NCBI RefSeq assembly: GCF_006175995.1
Contig: NZ_VDMB01000003.1
Location: 86,232-150,231 of the forward strand
Length of the DNA: 64,000 bases
Origin: Desulfobotulus mexicanus
GTDB lineage: Bacteria > Desulfobacterota > Desulfobacteria > Desulfobacterales > ASO4-4
Reading direction: 5' to 3'
Below the pieces are notes generated by a model. The model was not told the DNA's origin, made no database searches, and worked only from the letters and a program-made list of their open reading frames with translations. The first letter of the stretch is position 1. The number at the start of each line of letters is the position of its first letter. Shown here one piece after another: positions 25,420 through 34,294 of this stretch. Made by a program: the position numbers and the translations under genes.

Positions 25420-26358
25420 ATGCTTCTTCCCTCAGCCCGTTCCTATGCTTTTCTCCTGTGTATTTTTCTTTCATTTTTTATTTTCAGCTCAGCCTCTGCT
25501 CAGGGTAACACCCCACAGAAACCCTCAGAAACAGAAATAAAACTAAATGCACCCAAAGATGAATCTTTATCCTCTGCCATCTCCGAAGAGGAGAAAATGA
25601 CAGAAGAAGATATGGCTTATGAAAACAGTCAAAAACCTTCAGGGCTGAGTCTTATAATGACCGAAGGGCCGGTACGGATCCTTGAAACAGGATCTCCCTT
25701 TCCAAAATCTCCGGGAGAACTGCCCAGAGTATTGAACACGGGGGATAAGGTACAGACCCAGAGAAACGCCAGAGCCTTCATCCTTTCCGCAGACAGCGAA
25801 GTCATACTGGATGCGGACAGTATTTTTAATGTGCTGGAAGCCGATTCTGCGCAACTTGAATCCGGAGTAGCTCTTTTTGAAATAACGGCAAGGGATGGCC
25901 GGAGGATAACGGCTCAAACCCCTCTGGTGGTCATCGGAGTCAAGGGCACAAATTTTCTGGTTTCATCCAATGAAAAACGCGAAGATGTGGCTCTCTTCAA
26001 AGGACATGTGGGCATAGAAAGGCAGGACAGACAGGCTATGGCCCATTATACGGCAAAAAAACCGGGGGAAATGACCTTTTCTGAATATGCGGCATTCCAG
26101 AAAAAAAGTTTCGGGGATTACAGAAAAATGCTGCTGCAGGATTTTTCCGATTACAAGGCCACAATGGCTGCTGAATTTCAGGCATTTAAAGAAGAAATTG
26201 ACCTGAGACCCGGAAAAAAACTCACCATCGGTGCAGGAGAAAAACCCGAAGCCGTGGAAGCAGAAGTTGATAAAGAAACCCAGGAAAAAGCCAGATCCCT
26301 TCAGCAGTGGAAAAAACGCTCTGAAAGCAGCTTAAAACAAACACAGGAAAAGGAATAA
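25420..26358 (+). CDS. Exported FecR-domain protein
   Basis: Periplasmic protein of 312 residues with a signal peptide cleaved near SASAQ (about residue 27). A FecR domain occupies about residues 70-195: GDKVQTQRNARAFILSADSE, then SGVALFEITARDGRRITAQT and VIGVKGTNFLVSS, the pattern in which a barrel precedes the VKGT/VRGT turn. The last 110 residues are a highly charged helical tail (Glu/Lys-rich), probably coiled-coil. No sigma or anti-sigma partner is adjacent, so it is not a classic iron-uptake regulator. GGAGACG precedes the ATG. Its stop is only 6 nt from repeat copy 4. Confidence 0.78.
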   Translation: MLLPSARSYAFLLCIFLSFFIFSSASAQGNTPQKPSETEIKLNAPKDESLSSAISEEEKMTEEDMAYENSQKPSGLSLIMTEGPVRILETGSPFPKSPGELPRVLNTGDKVQTQRNARAFILSADSEVILDADSIFNVLEADSAQLESGVALFEITARDGRRITAQTPLVVIGVKGTNFLVSSNEKREDVALFKGHVGIERQDRQAMAHYTAKKPGEMTFSEYAAFQKKSFGDYRKMLLQDFSDYKATMAAEFQAFKEEIDLRPGKKLTIGAGEKPEAVEAEVDKETQEKARSLQQWKKRSESSLKQTQEKE

Positions 26359-26364
26359 TGCCTT

Positions 26365-26716
26365 GTAATTATTCAGCACATTTCCTCCTGAAAGATTGTG
26401 CTTTAATTTCAAAACCTTGATTCCAGCGAAAAACAATCGGGCTGTTTGTGAGTGACATTGCAATCGTTTCGGATCAGAGCTTCGCAGGCATGTGCGAAAG
26501 AAGCGGCAAACTGTCTGAGCCGCCACAAAGGCAGCGTGCTTAAGCCTACCATGATAATAAAAAAGCTTATCCTGCCTGTGGCGGGGAGTTTTTGCCGCTT
26601 CCGCACAGGGCAAGAAACTCCCGAATAAGATTGCGTCACAAACAAATGGCTCGGTTGTCTATGCTCCTAATTGTAAGCTTTCGATTTATTAAAGGGAAAT
26701 TGTGTTAAATAGTTAC
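26365..26716 (+). repeat. MITE-like element, copy 4
   Basis: Left end GTAATTATTCAGCACA (26365-26380), right end TGTGTTAAATAGTTAC (26701-26716). The interior is close to copy 3, including the main hairpin at about 26485-26610. Flanking octamers (AATGCCTT and CAAAAAAG) do not match, so the target duplication has decayed or been lost. It fills nearly all of the space between the convergent FecR and tsaB genes: 6 nt and 10 nt remain on either side, so its hairpin could serve as the shared transcription terminator. Confidence 0.88.
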
Positions 26717-26726
26717 CAAAAAAGTT

Positions 26727-27410
26727 TCATTTTTTTCCCCACTGCAGTTCCGCATCGGATTTTCTCAGATAAAGAGGTGTGATCAAATGCGGAGCTACTG
26801 CAGCATCCAGCCCTGCCTCCATGGCAAGGAATGCAGCTTCCCCGGCATCGGGTTCATGGGCCAAAAGTCCGGGCCAGAAAGCCTGCAGGTTTTCTTTTTC
26901 CATGATTTCTTGCCTGTAAAGCAAAGCTCCGCTTCCAGCAAAAAGAAAAGAACCATCCATATGCCCCAAAACATCATGGGGAGATGCAACCACTGCAGGC
27001 CCCATAGCCCTTGGAATATTTCCGGAAACATCAAAATTCTGAGCATACACTTCATTCCGCCGGGCATCCATCATAACACAGACAGGCCATGGAAAAGAAA
27101 GAAAGCGGGCAGCAATAACCTCAAGGGTGGAAAAACCGAACATGGGCAATCCCTTGGCCATGGCAAGACCTTTCAATGTACTAACGCCTATGCGCAAGCC
27201 TGTAAAACTGCCCGGACCAAGGGTGGTTACCAAAGCATCAAGACTGTTTATATCCATCCCTGCATCGTCAATAACCCCTTCAATCATGGGTAACAGATGA
27301 CGGGAATGGGTCTGGCCCGGATTCCTGAAACGCCTTGCCAGTATCCTTGATTCCTCCATGACACAGACACTGGCCGAAGCCGTTGTGGTATCCGCAGCCA
27401 GAATTATCAT
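26727..27410 (-). CDS. tsaB: tRNA threonylcarbamoyladenosine biosynthesis protein TsaB
   Basis: Inactive-type ASKHA protein that scaffolds TsaD in making t6A37 of ANN-decoding tRNAs. Recognised by ILAADTTTASASVCV, PGQTHSRHLLPMIEGVI and LVTTLGPGSFTGLRIGVSTLKG. Length 227 is typical. Its start codon overlaps the lon stop (TAATG), so it is translated from the same transcript after lon. MtaB, which modifies the t6A product, is encoded at 13.6 kb. Confidence 0.94.
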   Translation of the reverse strand: MIILAADTTTASASVCVMEESRILARRFRNPGQTHSRHLLPMIEGVIDDAGMDINSLDALVTTLGPGSFTGLRIGVSTLKGLAMAKGLPMFGFSTLEVIAARFLSFPWPVCVMMDARRNEVYAQNFDVSGNIPRAMGPAVVASPHDVLGHMDGSFLFAGSGALLYRQEIMEKENLQAFWPGLLAHEPDAGEAAFLAMEAGLDAAVAPHLITPLYLRKSDAELQWGKK

Positions 27411-29848
27411 TAAGAAGCCTTCTTTTTTGAGGATTTACCAGATTTAGGAGCTGGCGGATCTGCCGAAAGAATATCTTCAGAGATGGCCTTTTTCAGGACT
27501 TCATCCACATCCTTCACCGCAACAAAACTGATTTTACGTTTCAGAGAAGAAGGTATTTCTTCAAGATCCTTGCGGTTTTTTTCCGGAATAAAGATGGTTG
27601 TCACCCCACCACGCAAGGCTCCCAGTGCCTTTTCCTTCAACCCTCCGATGGGTAAAACCCTGCCCCGTAGTGTTACTTCCCCTGTCATGGCAATATCCTG
27701 ATTCACGGGCTTTTCCGTAATGGCGGAAGCCAATGCCGTAATCATGGCAACGCCTGCAGAGGGTCCATCCTTGGGAATGGCTCCCGCAGGAACATGGATG
27801 TGAATATCCAGATCATCCAGATATGAGGCTTCTTTGCCCATGCGACCCAGATTGGCCTTAACATAGGTCAGGGCTGCACGGGCAGACTCCTGCATAACCT
27901 CACCGATCTGCCCTGTCATAATCAGCTCGCCTTTTCCCGGAAGCAGTGAGGCTTCTATATAAAGCACCTCACCGCCAACGGATGTCCAGGCAAGGCCTGT
28001 GGCAAGACCCACCTGATTTTCATCCTTGTCCATCTCAGGCTGAAACTTTGCTATACCCAGAAACTTTGAAAGATTAGCCCTGTCCACACGTATTTTACCC
28101 TTGTGGCCTTCTGCAGTTTTTCTTGCGGCCTTACGGCAGATGGTACCGATTTCACGCTCAAGGTTACGGACTCCAGCCTCCGCAGTGTATTCTTCAATTA
28201 TCAGCTTTAAAACCGCATCCCCAAGTATCAGAGCATCTTCCTTCAAACCATTTTCCCTGATTTGACGTGGAAGAAGATAGCGCTTTGCAATTTCAAGTTT
28301 TTCCTCCGGTGTATATCCAGGAATCTCTATGATTTCCATACGATCCAGCAGGGCGTAGGGAATGGTATCCGTCATATTGGCCGTGAGAATAAACATTACA
28401 GACGAAAGATCAAAGGCAAGGTTCAGATAATGATCAGAAAATTCCGAATTCTGCTCCGGATCCAGAGCCTCCAGCAGGGCTGAGGAAGGATCTCCCCTGT
28501 AATCGGAACCCACCTTGTCTATCTCATCCATCATGAACACAGGATTTTTTGACTCACACTGCTTCAAACCCTGAAGAATACGGCCGGGCATGGCACCGAT
28601 ATAGGTTCTTCGATGCCCCCTGATTTCCGCCTCATCCCTTATTCCTCCAAGGGAAAGACGATAAAATTTACGCTCCATTGCTGCAGCAATGGCACGGCCA
28701 AGGGAAGTCTTGCCAACGCCTGGAGGCCCGAGAAAACAAAGAATGGGGCCTTTCATGGTCGGATTGAGTTTACGAACGCTCAGATAATCAAGAATCCGTT
28801 CCTTGACCCGTTCCAGACCAAAATGTTCCTTATCAAGCAGTTTTTTAGCCTTTTTTATATCCAGCACGTCCTTTGTGCTTTTACTCCATGGCATATCCAG
28901 AAGCCAGTCCAGATAGGTCCGCACCACAGCGGTTTCCGAGGAATCAGGATGCATCTGCTCCATACGGCGCAACTGCTTTTTTGCCTCTTCCTGGGCAGGC
29001 TTGGGCATTTTAGCCTTCTTGATACGCTTGTTATACTCACTCACTTCCTGGCTTCGCTCATCCGCCTCCCCAAGTTCCCTGTGAATCAGCCGTACCTGTT
29101 CCCTTAGAAAATAATCCCGCTGGGTTTTAGATATTTCATCCCGCACTTCAGATTGAATCTTTGCCTGCATAGCCGAGAGTTCCACCTCCCGGATCAGAAA
29201 ATCACTGACCCTACGCAGACGTGCCACAGGATCTTCTATCTCAAGGAGTTCCTGGGCTTCGGAAAGTTTAAGTCTCAGATTGGATGTAACAAGGTCCGCA
29301 AGGCGGCCCGGCTCTTCAATGCTTTCCAGAATACTGCCCACATCCCCGGAAAATTCTCCACGGAAAGCCATTATTCTTTCGCTCTGATCCCTAACCGTCC
29401 GCATAAGTGCCTCGGTTTCAATGGAAAGCTCCTGCCCTACCTCTTCTTCCTGCATGCGCTCAATGCGAACCATAAGGGCGCTGTCATCGGGTATATATTC
29501 AACAATTCTGACTTTACATATTCCCTGAACCAGGGTTTTCATACGGCCATCGGGGAGCTTGAGCATACGCAATACCCGACATGCCGTACCGACGGTATAA
29601 ATGCCATCCGGACCCGGATCTTCGTCTATTGGTTCCTTCTGGGTGGCCACCATCAGATAACGGTCTGTACTAAGGGATTTGTCCACAGCCTGAATGGAAC
29701 GCTCCCTTGAAATAAACAGGGGCAGTAGCATATCGGTAAAAATCACCACATCCCGAACCGGCATGAGAGGAAGAATTTCAGGAACATCCTCCACATCATA
29801 ACTTTCCTCTATGATGCTGATGAGATCGTCCTTATCGATTTCTGCCAT
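27410..29848 (-). CDS. lon: ATP-dependent protease Lon
   Basis: Cytosolic AAA+ serine protease that degrades misfolded and regulatory proteins. The N-terminal substrate domain begins LPLMPVRDVVIFTDMLLPLF. The ATPase has Walker A GPPGVGKTSLGRA and Walker B VFMMDEIDKVG. The protease domain has the Ser-Lys dyad in PKDGPSAGVAMITAL and the downstream EKALGALRGG lysine. A Lys/Ser-rich tail (SGKSSKKKAS) follows. ATG 29848 (MAEIDKDDL) is chosen because AAGGAG lies 6 nt upstream; an in-frame ATG 5 codons earlier lacks one. Length 812 is normal. Followed directly by tsaB. Confidence 0.95.
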   Translation of the reverse strand: MAEIDKDDLISIIEESYDVEDVPEILPLMPVRDVVIFTDMLLPLFISRERSIQAVDKSLSTDRYLMVATQKEPIDEDPGPDGIYTVGTACRVLRMLKLPDGRMKTLVQGICKVRIVEYIPDDSALMVRIERMQEEEVGQELSIETEALMRTVRDQSERIMAFRGEFSGDVGSILESIEEPGRLADLVTSNLRLKLSEAQELLEIEDPVARLRRVSDFLIREVELSAMQAKIQSEVRDEISKTQRDYFLREQVRLIHRELGEADERSQEVSEYNKRIKKAKMPKPAQEEAKKQLRRMEQMHPDSSETAVVRTYLDWLLDMPWSKSTKDVLDIKKAKKLLDKEHFGLERVKERILDYLSVRKLNPTMKGPILCFLGPPGVGKTSLGRAIAAAMERKFYRLSLGGIRDEAEIRGHRRTYIGAMPGRILQGLKQCESKNPVFMMDEIDKVGSDYRGDPSSALLEALDPEQNSEFSDHYLNLAFDLSSVMFILTANMTDTIPYALLDRMEIIEIPGYTPEEKLEIAKRYLLPRQIRENGLKEDALILGDAVLKLIIEEYTAEAGVRNLEREIGTICRKAARKTAEGHKGKIRVDRANLSKFLGIAKFQPEMDKDENQVGLATGLAWTSVGGEVLYIEASLLPGKGELIMTGQIGEVMQESARAALTYVKANLGRMGKEASYLDDLDIHIHVPAGAIPKDGPSAGVAMITALASAITEKPVNQDIAMTGEVTLRGRVLPIGGLKEKALGALRGGVTTIFIPEKNRKDLEEIPSSLKRKISFVAVKDVDEVLKKAISEDILSADPPAPKSGKSSKKKAS

Positions 29849-30206
29849 TGAATCTCCTTGCACTTATCCTTCACGGGAAGGATCTCACATTTATGTACAA
29901 GCCTTTTTAATTAAACACGAAACAATGTGTCAAAAAAAGACAATGATTAATAAAAACAAAGCTTTTAAAAAAGGCAGTAAAATTACCTCGCCTGCGCTGC
30001 CAACCGCTTTCTTTACCCGGACCATAACCGAATCCAACCCTTAATTATAGTGAAGAATGTTCGCTACGCAAGGGAGATTCCAAAAAAAGCCTTATTCTCC
30101 ATAACAGGGGATTGATTTTTCAAGCTCATTTTTCCATAATGCCCATGAAAAAATACCTGACCTTTAATCACGCCCGAACCTTTTTTACCCATTCAAGGAC
30201 ATTCCA
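29849..30206. promoter_or_regulatory. Divergent lon / prepilin peptidase intergenic region
   Basis: On the minus strand a TGACA-type -35 (29928-29933, TTGACA) lies about 80 nt before lon; a 17-bp spacer leads to the weak -10 TTAAAA. Between it and the lon ribosome-binding site is a small hairpin TCCTTC/GAAGGA (29868-29883), which may affect initiation. No clear CIRCE or sigma-32 box recognised. The rest (29950-30200) shows no supported gene. Confidence 0.45.
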
Positions 30207-30974
30207 GTGACTTTTTTTCTTGTATCTTCTTTTATTTTCGGTGCCATTGTGGGAAGTTTCCTTAATGTCTGTATTTTGAGAATCCCCGAAGGCCTTTCCA
30301 TAGTACATCCTCCCTCCCGATGTCCCGGTTGTGAAAAACCAATAGCATTTTATGACAATATACCCATTCTCTCATGGCTTATGCTGCGGGGGAAATGCAG
30401 AAACTGTCATAAAGGAATTTCTCCCAGGTATCCGCTGGTGGAACTTATCACAGCCTGCCTTTCCGCTGCTCTGGTGTGGCGTTTCGGGCTGCAGCCTGTT
30501 ACGCTTATTCTTTTCTTTTTTACCGCTGCACTGATAGTAATTACCTTTATTGACCTGGACCACCGGATTATCCCCGATGTCATTTCCCTTCCAGGTATTC
30601 CTGTGGGTTTTCTTGCCAGCGGTTTTTTTTACACAGGATTTCTGAATTCAGGTATCGGTATTCTTGTGGGTGGCGGCAGCCTTCTGGCTGTGGCTCTCGG
30701 CTACCGGCTTCTAACGGGCAGAGATGGCATGGGCGGCGGGGATATCAAACTTCTGGCCATGATCGGTGCTTTTATCGGATGGCAGGGTGTTTTTTTCACC
30801 ATATTTGCCTCTTCACTGACCGGCACCCTTATTGGTCTTTTGGCCATGATCCGAAAGAAAGAAGGCATGCGCCTTGCCATTCCCTTCGGCCCTTTCCTTG
30901 CATTTGGTGCCCTGCTCTATATTTTCTGGGGGCCTGAGATCATTCGCCTTTATATGCAAAGCCTTGGCCGCTAA
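30207..30974 (+). CDS. pilD: Prepilin peptidase / N-methyltransferase PilD
   Basis: Inner-membrane aspartic protease that cleaves and N-methylates type IV prepilins and pseudopilins (255 residues, about 7-8 hydrophobic segments). The N-terminal methyltransferase part has GSFLNVCILRIPEG and zinc-type cysteine pairs CPGC and CRNC. The catalytic aspartates lie in DLDHRIIPD and GGGDIKLLAMIGAF. GTG 30207 is the start, with AAGGACATT upstream. It ends 5 nt from the convergent cheX gene. Its substrates probably include pilins moved by the PilT-like ATPases at 18.6-20.7 kb. Confidence 0.93.
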   Translation: MTFFLVSSFIFGAIVGSFLNVCILRIPEGLSIVHPPSRCPGCEKPIAFYDNIPILSWLMLRGKCRNCHKGISPRYPLVELITACLSAALVWRFGLQPVTLILFFFTAALIVITFIDLDHRIIPDVISLPGIPVGFLASGFFYTGFLNSGIGILVGGGSLLAVALGYRLLTGRDGMGGGDIKLLAMIGAFIGWQGVFFTIFASSLTGTLIGLLAMIRKKEGMRLAIPFGPFLAFGALLYIFWGPEIIRLYMQSLGR

Positions 30975-30979
30975 AACTT

Positions 30980-31504
30980 TTATGACTGCTGAAACAGGAC
31001 TTCTATAAAAAAATCTCCGGATTCGGTTTTAATGGGAACCGCCAGCACCGGCCCCTCTTCTCCATGTTCCACAAGGTGATCCGAACCGGAAAGGACCTGT
31101 TCAAAAGCAGCCTTACGGGAAATACCAGACTGACCAAAGGTATTGTTCACCTGTCCGCAGATCATGTTCATCATTTCACCCACAGCATCCTTTATTTCAT
31201 CATTGATTTCCGTAAGCTCTTCTCCGAACATTCGGGAAACAACAGTAAGAATGCAGGACTCAGAAAAACTTAAAGCAATGGACACCTTCGGACTACCGGT
31301 AATACGGATGCAACCCGTCACAGGCCCAAGACACTTATTATTATTTTTTATATAAGGAGCCTGGGTACGGCCGTCCAGCGTGGCCGTGGTTTTCATTACC
31401 TTCAGACCGGCTTCAATAAAAGGGTTGATCAAGGCTGCATCCACTTTATTCTCCTTTATAAAGTATCGTTTCAGGGCAGGCGCAAAGAAACTGATTATCC
31501 CCAC
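30980..31504 (-). CDS. cheX: Chemotaxis phosphatase CheX-like protein
   Basis: CheX/CheC-family phosphatase acting on phosphorylated CheY (174 residues). Shown by INPFIEAGLKVMKTTA near residue 26, the mid-protein VSIALSFSESCILTVVSRMF and the phosphatase motif with Glu and Asn in AVGEMMNMICGQVNNTFG. One active segment is the CheX arrangement; CheC would have two. The GTG at 31504 gives a 24-residue extension before the conserved part, without a strong Shine-Dalgarno, so the exact start is uncertain. No other che gene is adjacent. Confidence 0.83.
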   Translation of the reverse strand: MGIISFFAPALKRYFIKENKVDAALINPFIEAGLKVMKTTATLDGRTQAPYIKNNNKCLGPVTGCIRITGSPKVSIALSFSESCILTVVSRMFGEELTEINDEIKDAVGEMMNMICGQVNNTFGQSGISRKAAFEQVLSGSDHLVEHGEEGPVLAVPIKTESGDFFIEVLFQQS

Positions 31505-31692
31505 CCCTGAACTTTTAAGGGAATTCAGCTTGTAAGAAAGCCCTGTTTCCCCTTATCATCTGGCCGCACAGGTTTGGTACACAGACAGTCCCATAACACT
31601 TTCATCTCAGGCACAGACTTTAAAACTATAAACCCGTAACAATCAATCTGCAACACAATGAACCCGTTCTAATTTTTTCATAAGGAGCATGA

Positions 31693-33681
31693 ATGACACA
31701 GCCCCGCCATCCCATAGTCTCCAACCTGGCCTCCAGTCGGATAAAAAAAGGTAAAATTGTCACGGCAGAAGAAGCCATACGCGTCATCCGAACCGGGGAT
31801 ACCATTGTGGTCAGTGGTTTTGTCACAACAGGTATACCGGAAGAAATCCTTCTGGCCCTGGAAGAAAATTTTCTCAGCTCCGGAACCCCCGGAAATCTTA
31901 CCCTCGTATATACTGCAGGTATAGGCGATAAAAAAGACAAAGGCATGAATCGTTTTGGCCACAAAGGGCTTGTGAAAAGGGTCATAGGCGGTCACTGGGG
32001 ACTTGTGCCAAAACTCCAGAAACTTGCCATGGAAAACCAGATTGAAGCCTACAATCTGCCCCAGGGTGTCATCTCCCATATGTACAGGGATATTGCTGCA
32101 GGTAAACCCCGCACCATAAGTGCTGTAGGCCTTGGCACCTTTGTGGATCCAAGACTGGAAGGCGGCAAGGTGAATGCCTGCACCAAAGAAGATCTTGTGG
32201 AGCTGATCCACTTTGATGGCAATGAATATCTCGCCTATAAAACCTTTCCCATCCATGTGGCCATCCTCAGGGGCACCACCGCAGACCTTGACGGCAATAT
32301 CACCATGGAAAAGGAAGCTCTCACCCTGGAAGCCCAGGCCATGGCCATGGCAGCCCACAACTCCGGCGGCTTTGTCATTGTGCAGGTGGAACGCATTGCC
32401 GAACGCCACAGCCTCTGCCCCCGCTCCGTAAAAATACCCGGCATGCTTGTGGACTGCGTGGTGCAGGCAAAGCCTGAAAATCACTGGCAGACCCTTTCCT
32501 CCTTTTACAATCCAGCCTACAGCGGAGAAATCAGGGTGCCATCCCAGTCCCTTGAGGATATGCCCATGGGCCTTAGAAAGATCATTGCACGCAGGGCTGC
32601 CCTGGAACTGAGGCCCAACAGCGTTGTGAATCTGGGCATTGGCATGCCCGAAGGTGTCGCAACGGTTGCCCACGAAGAAAAGGTACTGGATTATCTTACC
32701 CTTACGGCAGAACCGGGTGTGATTGGCGGTATTCCATCGGGCGGTCTGGATTTCGGCACGGGCAGCAACACGGATGCCATTATTGATCAGCCATCCCAGT
32801 TTGATTTCTATGACGGCGGTGGTCTGGACATTGCTTTTCTGGGACTGGCTCAGGCTGATCGCTTCGGCAACCTCAATGTCAGCCGCTTTGGCACAAGTCT
32901 CACCGGAGCAGGCGGTTTTATAAATATCAGCCAGAATTCCAAGCGGGTGGTTTTTCTGGGCTCCTTCACCGCAGGCGGCCTTGAAGTCACCATAAAAAAC
33001 GATCAGCTGACCATAATCAAGGAAGGTAAAAGCCGCAAATTCGTAGAGGATGTGGAGCAGATCACCTTCAGCGGCAGGGTTGCGGCACAAAAGGGTCAGG
33101 ATGTCATGTATATTACGGAACGCTGCGTTTTCAGGCTAACATCCGACGGACTTCTTCTCACAGAAGTTGCTCCGGGTATGAATCTTGAAAAAGACATCCT
33201 TGCCCACATGGATTTTACACCCAATATCGCAGACAACCTCACCACCATGGACCCGAGAATCTTTACATCAGAACCCATGGGGCTTAAAAAAGATCTGCTG
33301 GAACTGCCCCTTGTCCACCGGCTTCATTATCAGAGTGAAGACAACACCTTTTTTGTCAATTTTGAGGGCTTTTCCATATGGACGGAGGCCGATATACTCG
33401 CCATTGAGGATACGGCCACATCAATACTGGAGCCTCTGGGACACAAGGTTGCAGCCATCATCAATTACGACAACTTCCGTATACATCCGGAACTAATGGA
33501 TAAATACATTGATATGGTTGACCGCCTTGTAAGACGTTTTTATACAGGTGTCACCCGCTACACAACCAGCACCTTCATGCGTATGAAACTGGGGGATGCC
33601 CTGGCAAAACGACAGGCAGCGCCCCATATCTACGAAAGTCCGGAGGAAGCCAGAAAAGCGCTGGAAAAGCTGCAGTCATAG
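31693..33681 (+). CDS. Acyl-CoA:acetate/propionate CoA-transferase with C-terminal extension
   Basis: Class I CoA-transferase that moves CoA between short-chain acids and acyl-CoAs, probably in volatile fatty-acid activation. The alpha part has SGFVTTGIPEEILLALEE and GGHWGLVPKLQKLA. The beta part has NLGIGMPEGVATVA with the catalytic-Glu region LTAEPGVIGGIPSGGLDFG. Core length of about 515 residues matches propionate CoA-transferase (Pct/YdiF). About 140 further residues (from LPLVHRLHYQSEDNTFFVNF) form an added alpha/beta domain of STAS-like appearance. AAGGAGC precedes the ATG. Monocistronic, with a hairpin downstream. Confidence 0.88.
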   Translation: MTQPRHPIVSNLASSRIKKGKIVTAEEAIRVIRTGDTIVVSGFVTTGIPEEILLALEENFLSSGTPGNLTLVYTAGIGDKKDKGMNRFGHKGLVKRVIGGHWGLVPKLQKLAMENQIEAYNLPQGVISHMYRDIAAGKPRTISAVGLGTFVDPRLEGGKVNACTKEDLVELIHFDGNEYLAYKTFPIHVAILRGTTADLDGNITMEKEALTLEAQAMAMAAHNSGGFVIVQVERIAERHSLCPRSVKIPGMLVDCVVQAKPENHWQTLSSFYNPAYSGEIRVPSQSLEDMPMGLRKIIARRAALELRPNSVVNLGIGMPEGVATVAHEEKVLDYLTLTAEPGVIGGIPSGGLDFGTGSNTDAIIDQPSQFDFYDGGGLDIAFLGLAQADRFGNLNVSRFGTSLTGAGGFINISQNSKRVVFLGSFTAGGLEVTIKNDQLTIIKEGKSRKFVEDVEQITFSGRVAAQKGQDVMYITERCVFRLTSDGLLLTEVAPGMNLEKDILAHMDFTPNIADNLTTMDPRIFTSEPMGLKKDLLELPLVHRLHYQSEDNTFFVNFEGFSIWTEADILAIEDTATSILEPLGHKVAAIINYDNFRIHPELMDKYIDMVDRLVRRFYTGVTRYTTSTFMRMKLGDALAKRQAAPHIYESPEEARKALEKLQS

Positions 33682-33720
33682 CGCACCTCTTAATGTCCTT
33701 TTCGCTTGCTTCGGGTCAGG

Positions 33721-33752
33721 TGTCAGGGCGGTCATCCATGGCTGCCCTGACA
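33721..33752 (+). terminator. Hairpin after the CoA-transferase gene
   Basis: Perfect 9-bp stem TGTCAGGGC/GCCCTGACA with a 14-nt loop, 40 nt after the stop codon. No T tract follows. It marks the boundary between the metabolic gene and the mobile/defence region. Confidence 0.6.
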
Positions 33753-33854
33753 CTAGGGGGTTTTGGACGGTGCCTTTACAAATAAGATCATAATACACTC
33801 GGCATTAAGCCAAAATATACTGAGTGTCTTTTGCTCTAAATAAACTGGCAGCTT

Positions 33855-34240
33855 TTATGGTATGCTTTTGCAATGATCTGAAGATAGAAAAGATTTTTTT
33901 CTGAGGTCTTCCGGACCTGAAACAGCCATCTTTCCAATTTTGTGATGTTTCAGGAATGGGATGAACTTGTCGGAATCCATTTTTCCGTCAATTGTCATGA
34001 ATCGGGGTTCCCCCGAGGGAGTGATGGCCGAAACCATGTTTATACCAAAGCTAGCCCCTGTTTTTTCAACGATTGGGGTAACTCATGTGGGAGCCCAGGT
34101 CGTCCCGCTGTGGTAGTCTGATCTTAAGGTTGATTCATCAGCAAAAAAATTTTTGTATTCTCTTTTTCAGCATGAACATTCCGGTCACTTGGCTCACACA
34201 ATTCCAACATACAGCATAGTGTATTTTTGGTTGCTAACAA
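33855..34240 (-). pseudogene. IS630-family transposase remnant
   Basis: Decayed fragment of an IS630/Tc1-like DDE transposase on the minus strand. In one frame it reads IFFADESTLRSDYHSGTTWAPT, then a TGA stop, then VTPIVEKTGASFGINMVSAI and GEPRFMTIDGKMDSDKFIPFLK. The first catalytic Asp (ADES) and the WAPK/WAPT block are recognisable. The N-terminal DNA-binding part and the C-terminal catalytic Glu are missing, so it is dead. It lies between the CoA-transferase and brxL, at the edge of the defence island. Inverted repeats of the original IS are not clear. Confidence 0.75.
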
Positions 34241-34294
34241 AACACCGCATATTATGTTTTTTTACGGTTTGGAGCGGTGTGATCCCAGCTCCAC

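Noticed and set aside
31678-33090. 470-codon open frame antisense to the CoA-transferase
   Set aside because: Composition is that of a mirror frame of a GC-rich codon-biased gene; no motif, no ribosome-binding site, and the sense gene is complete and recognisable.
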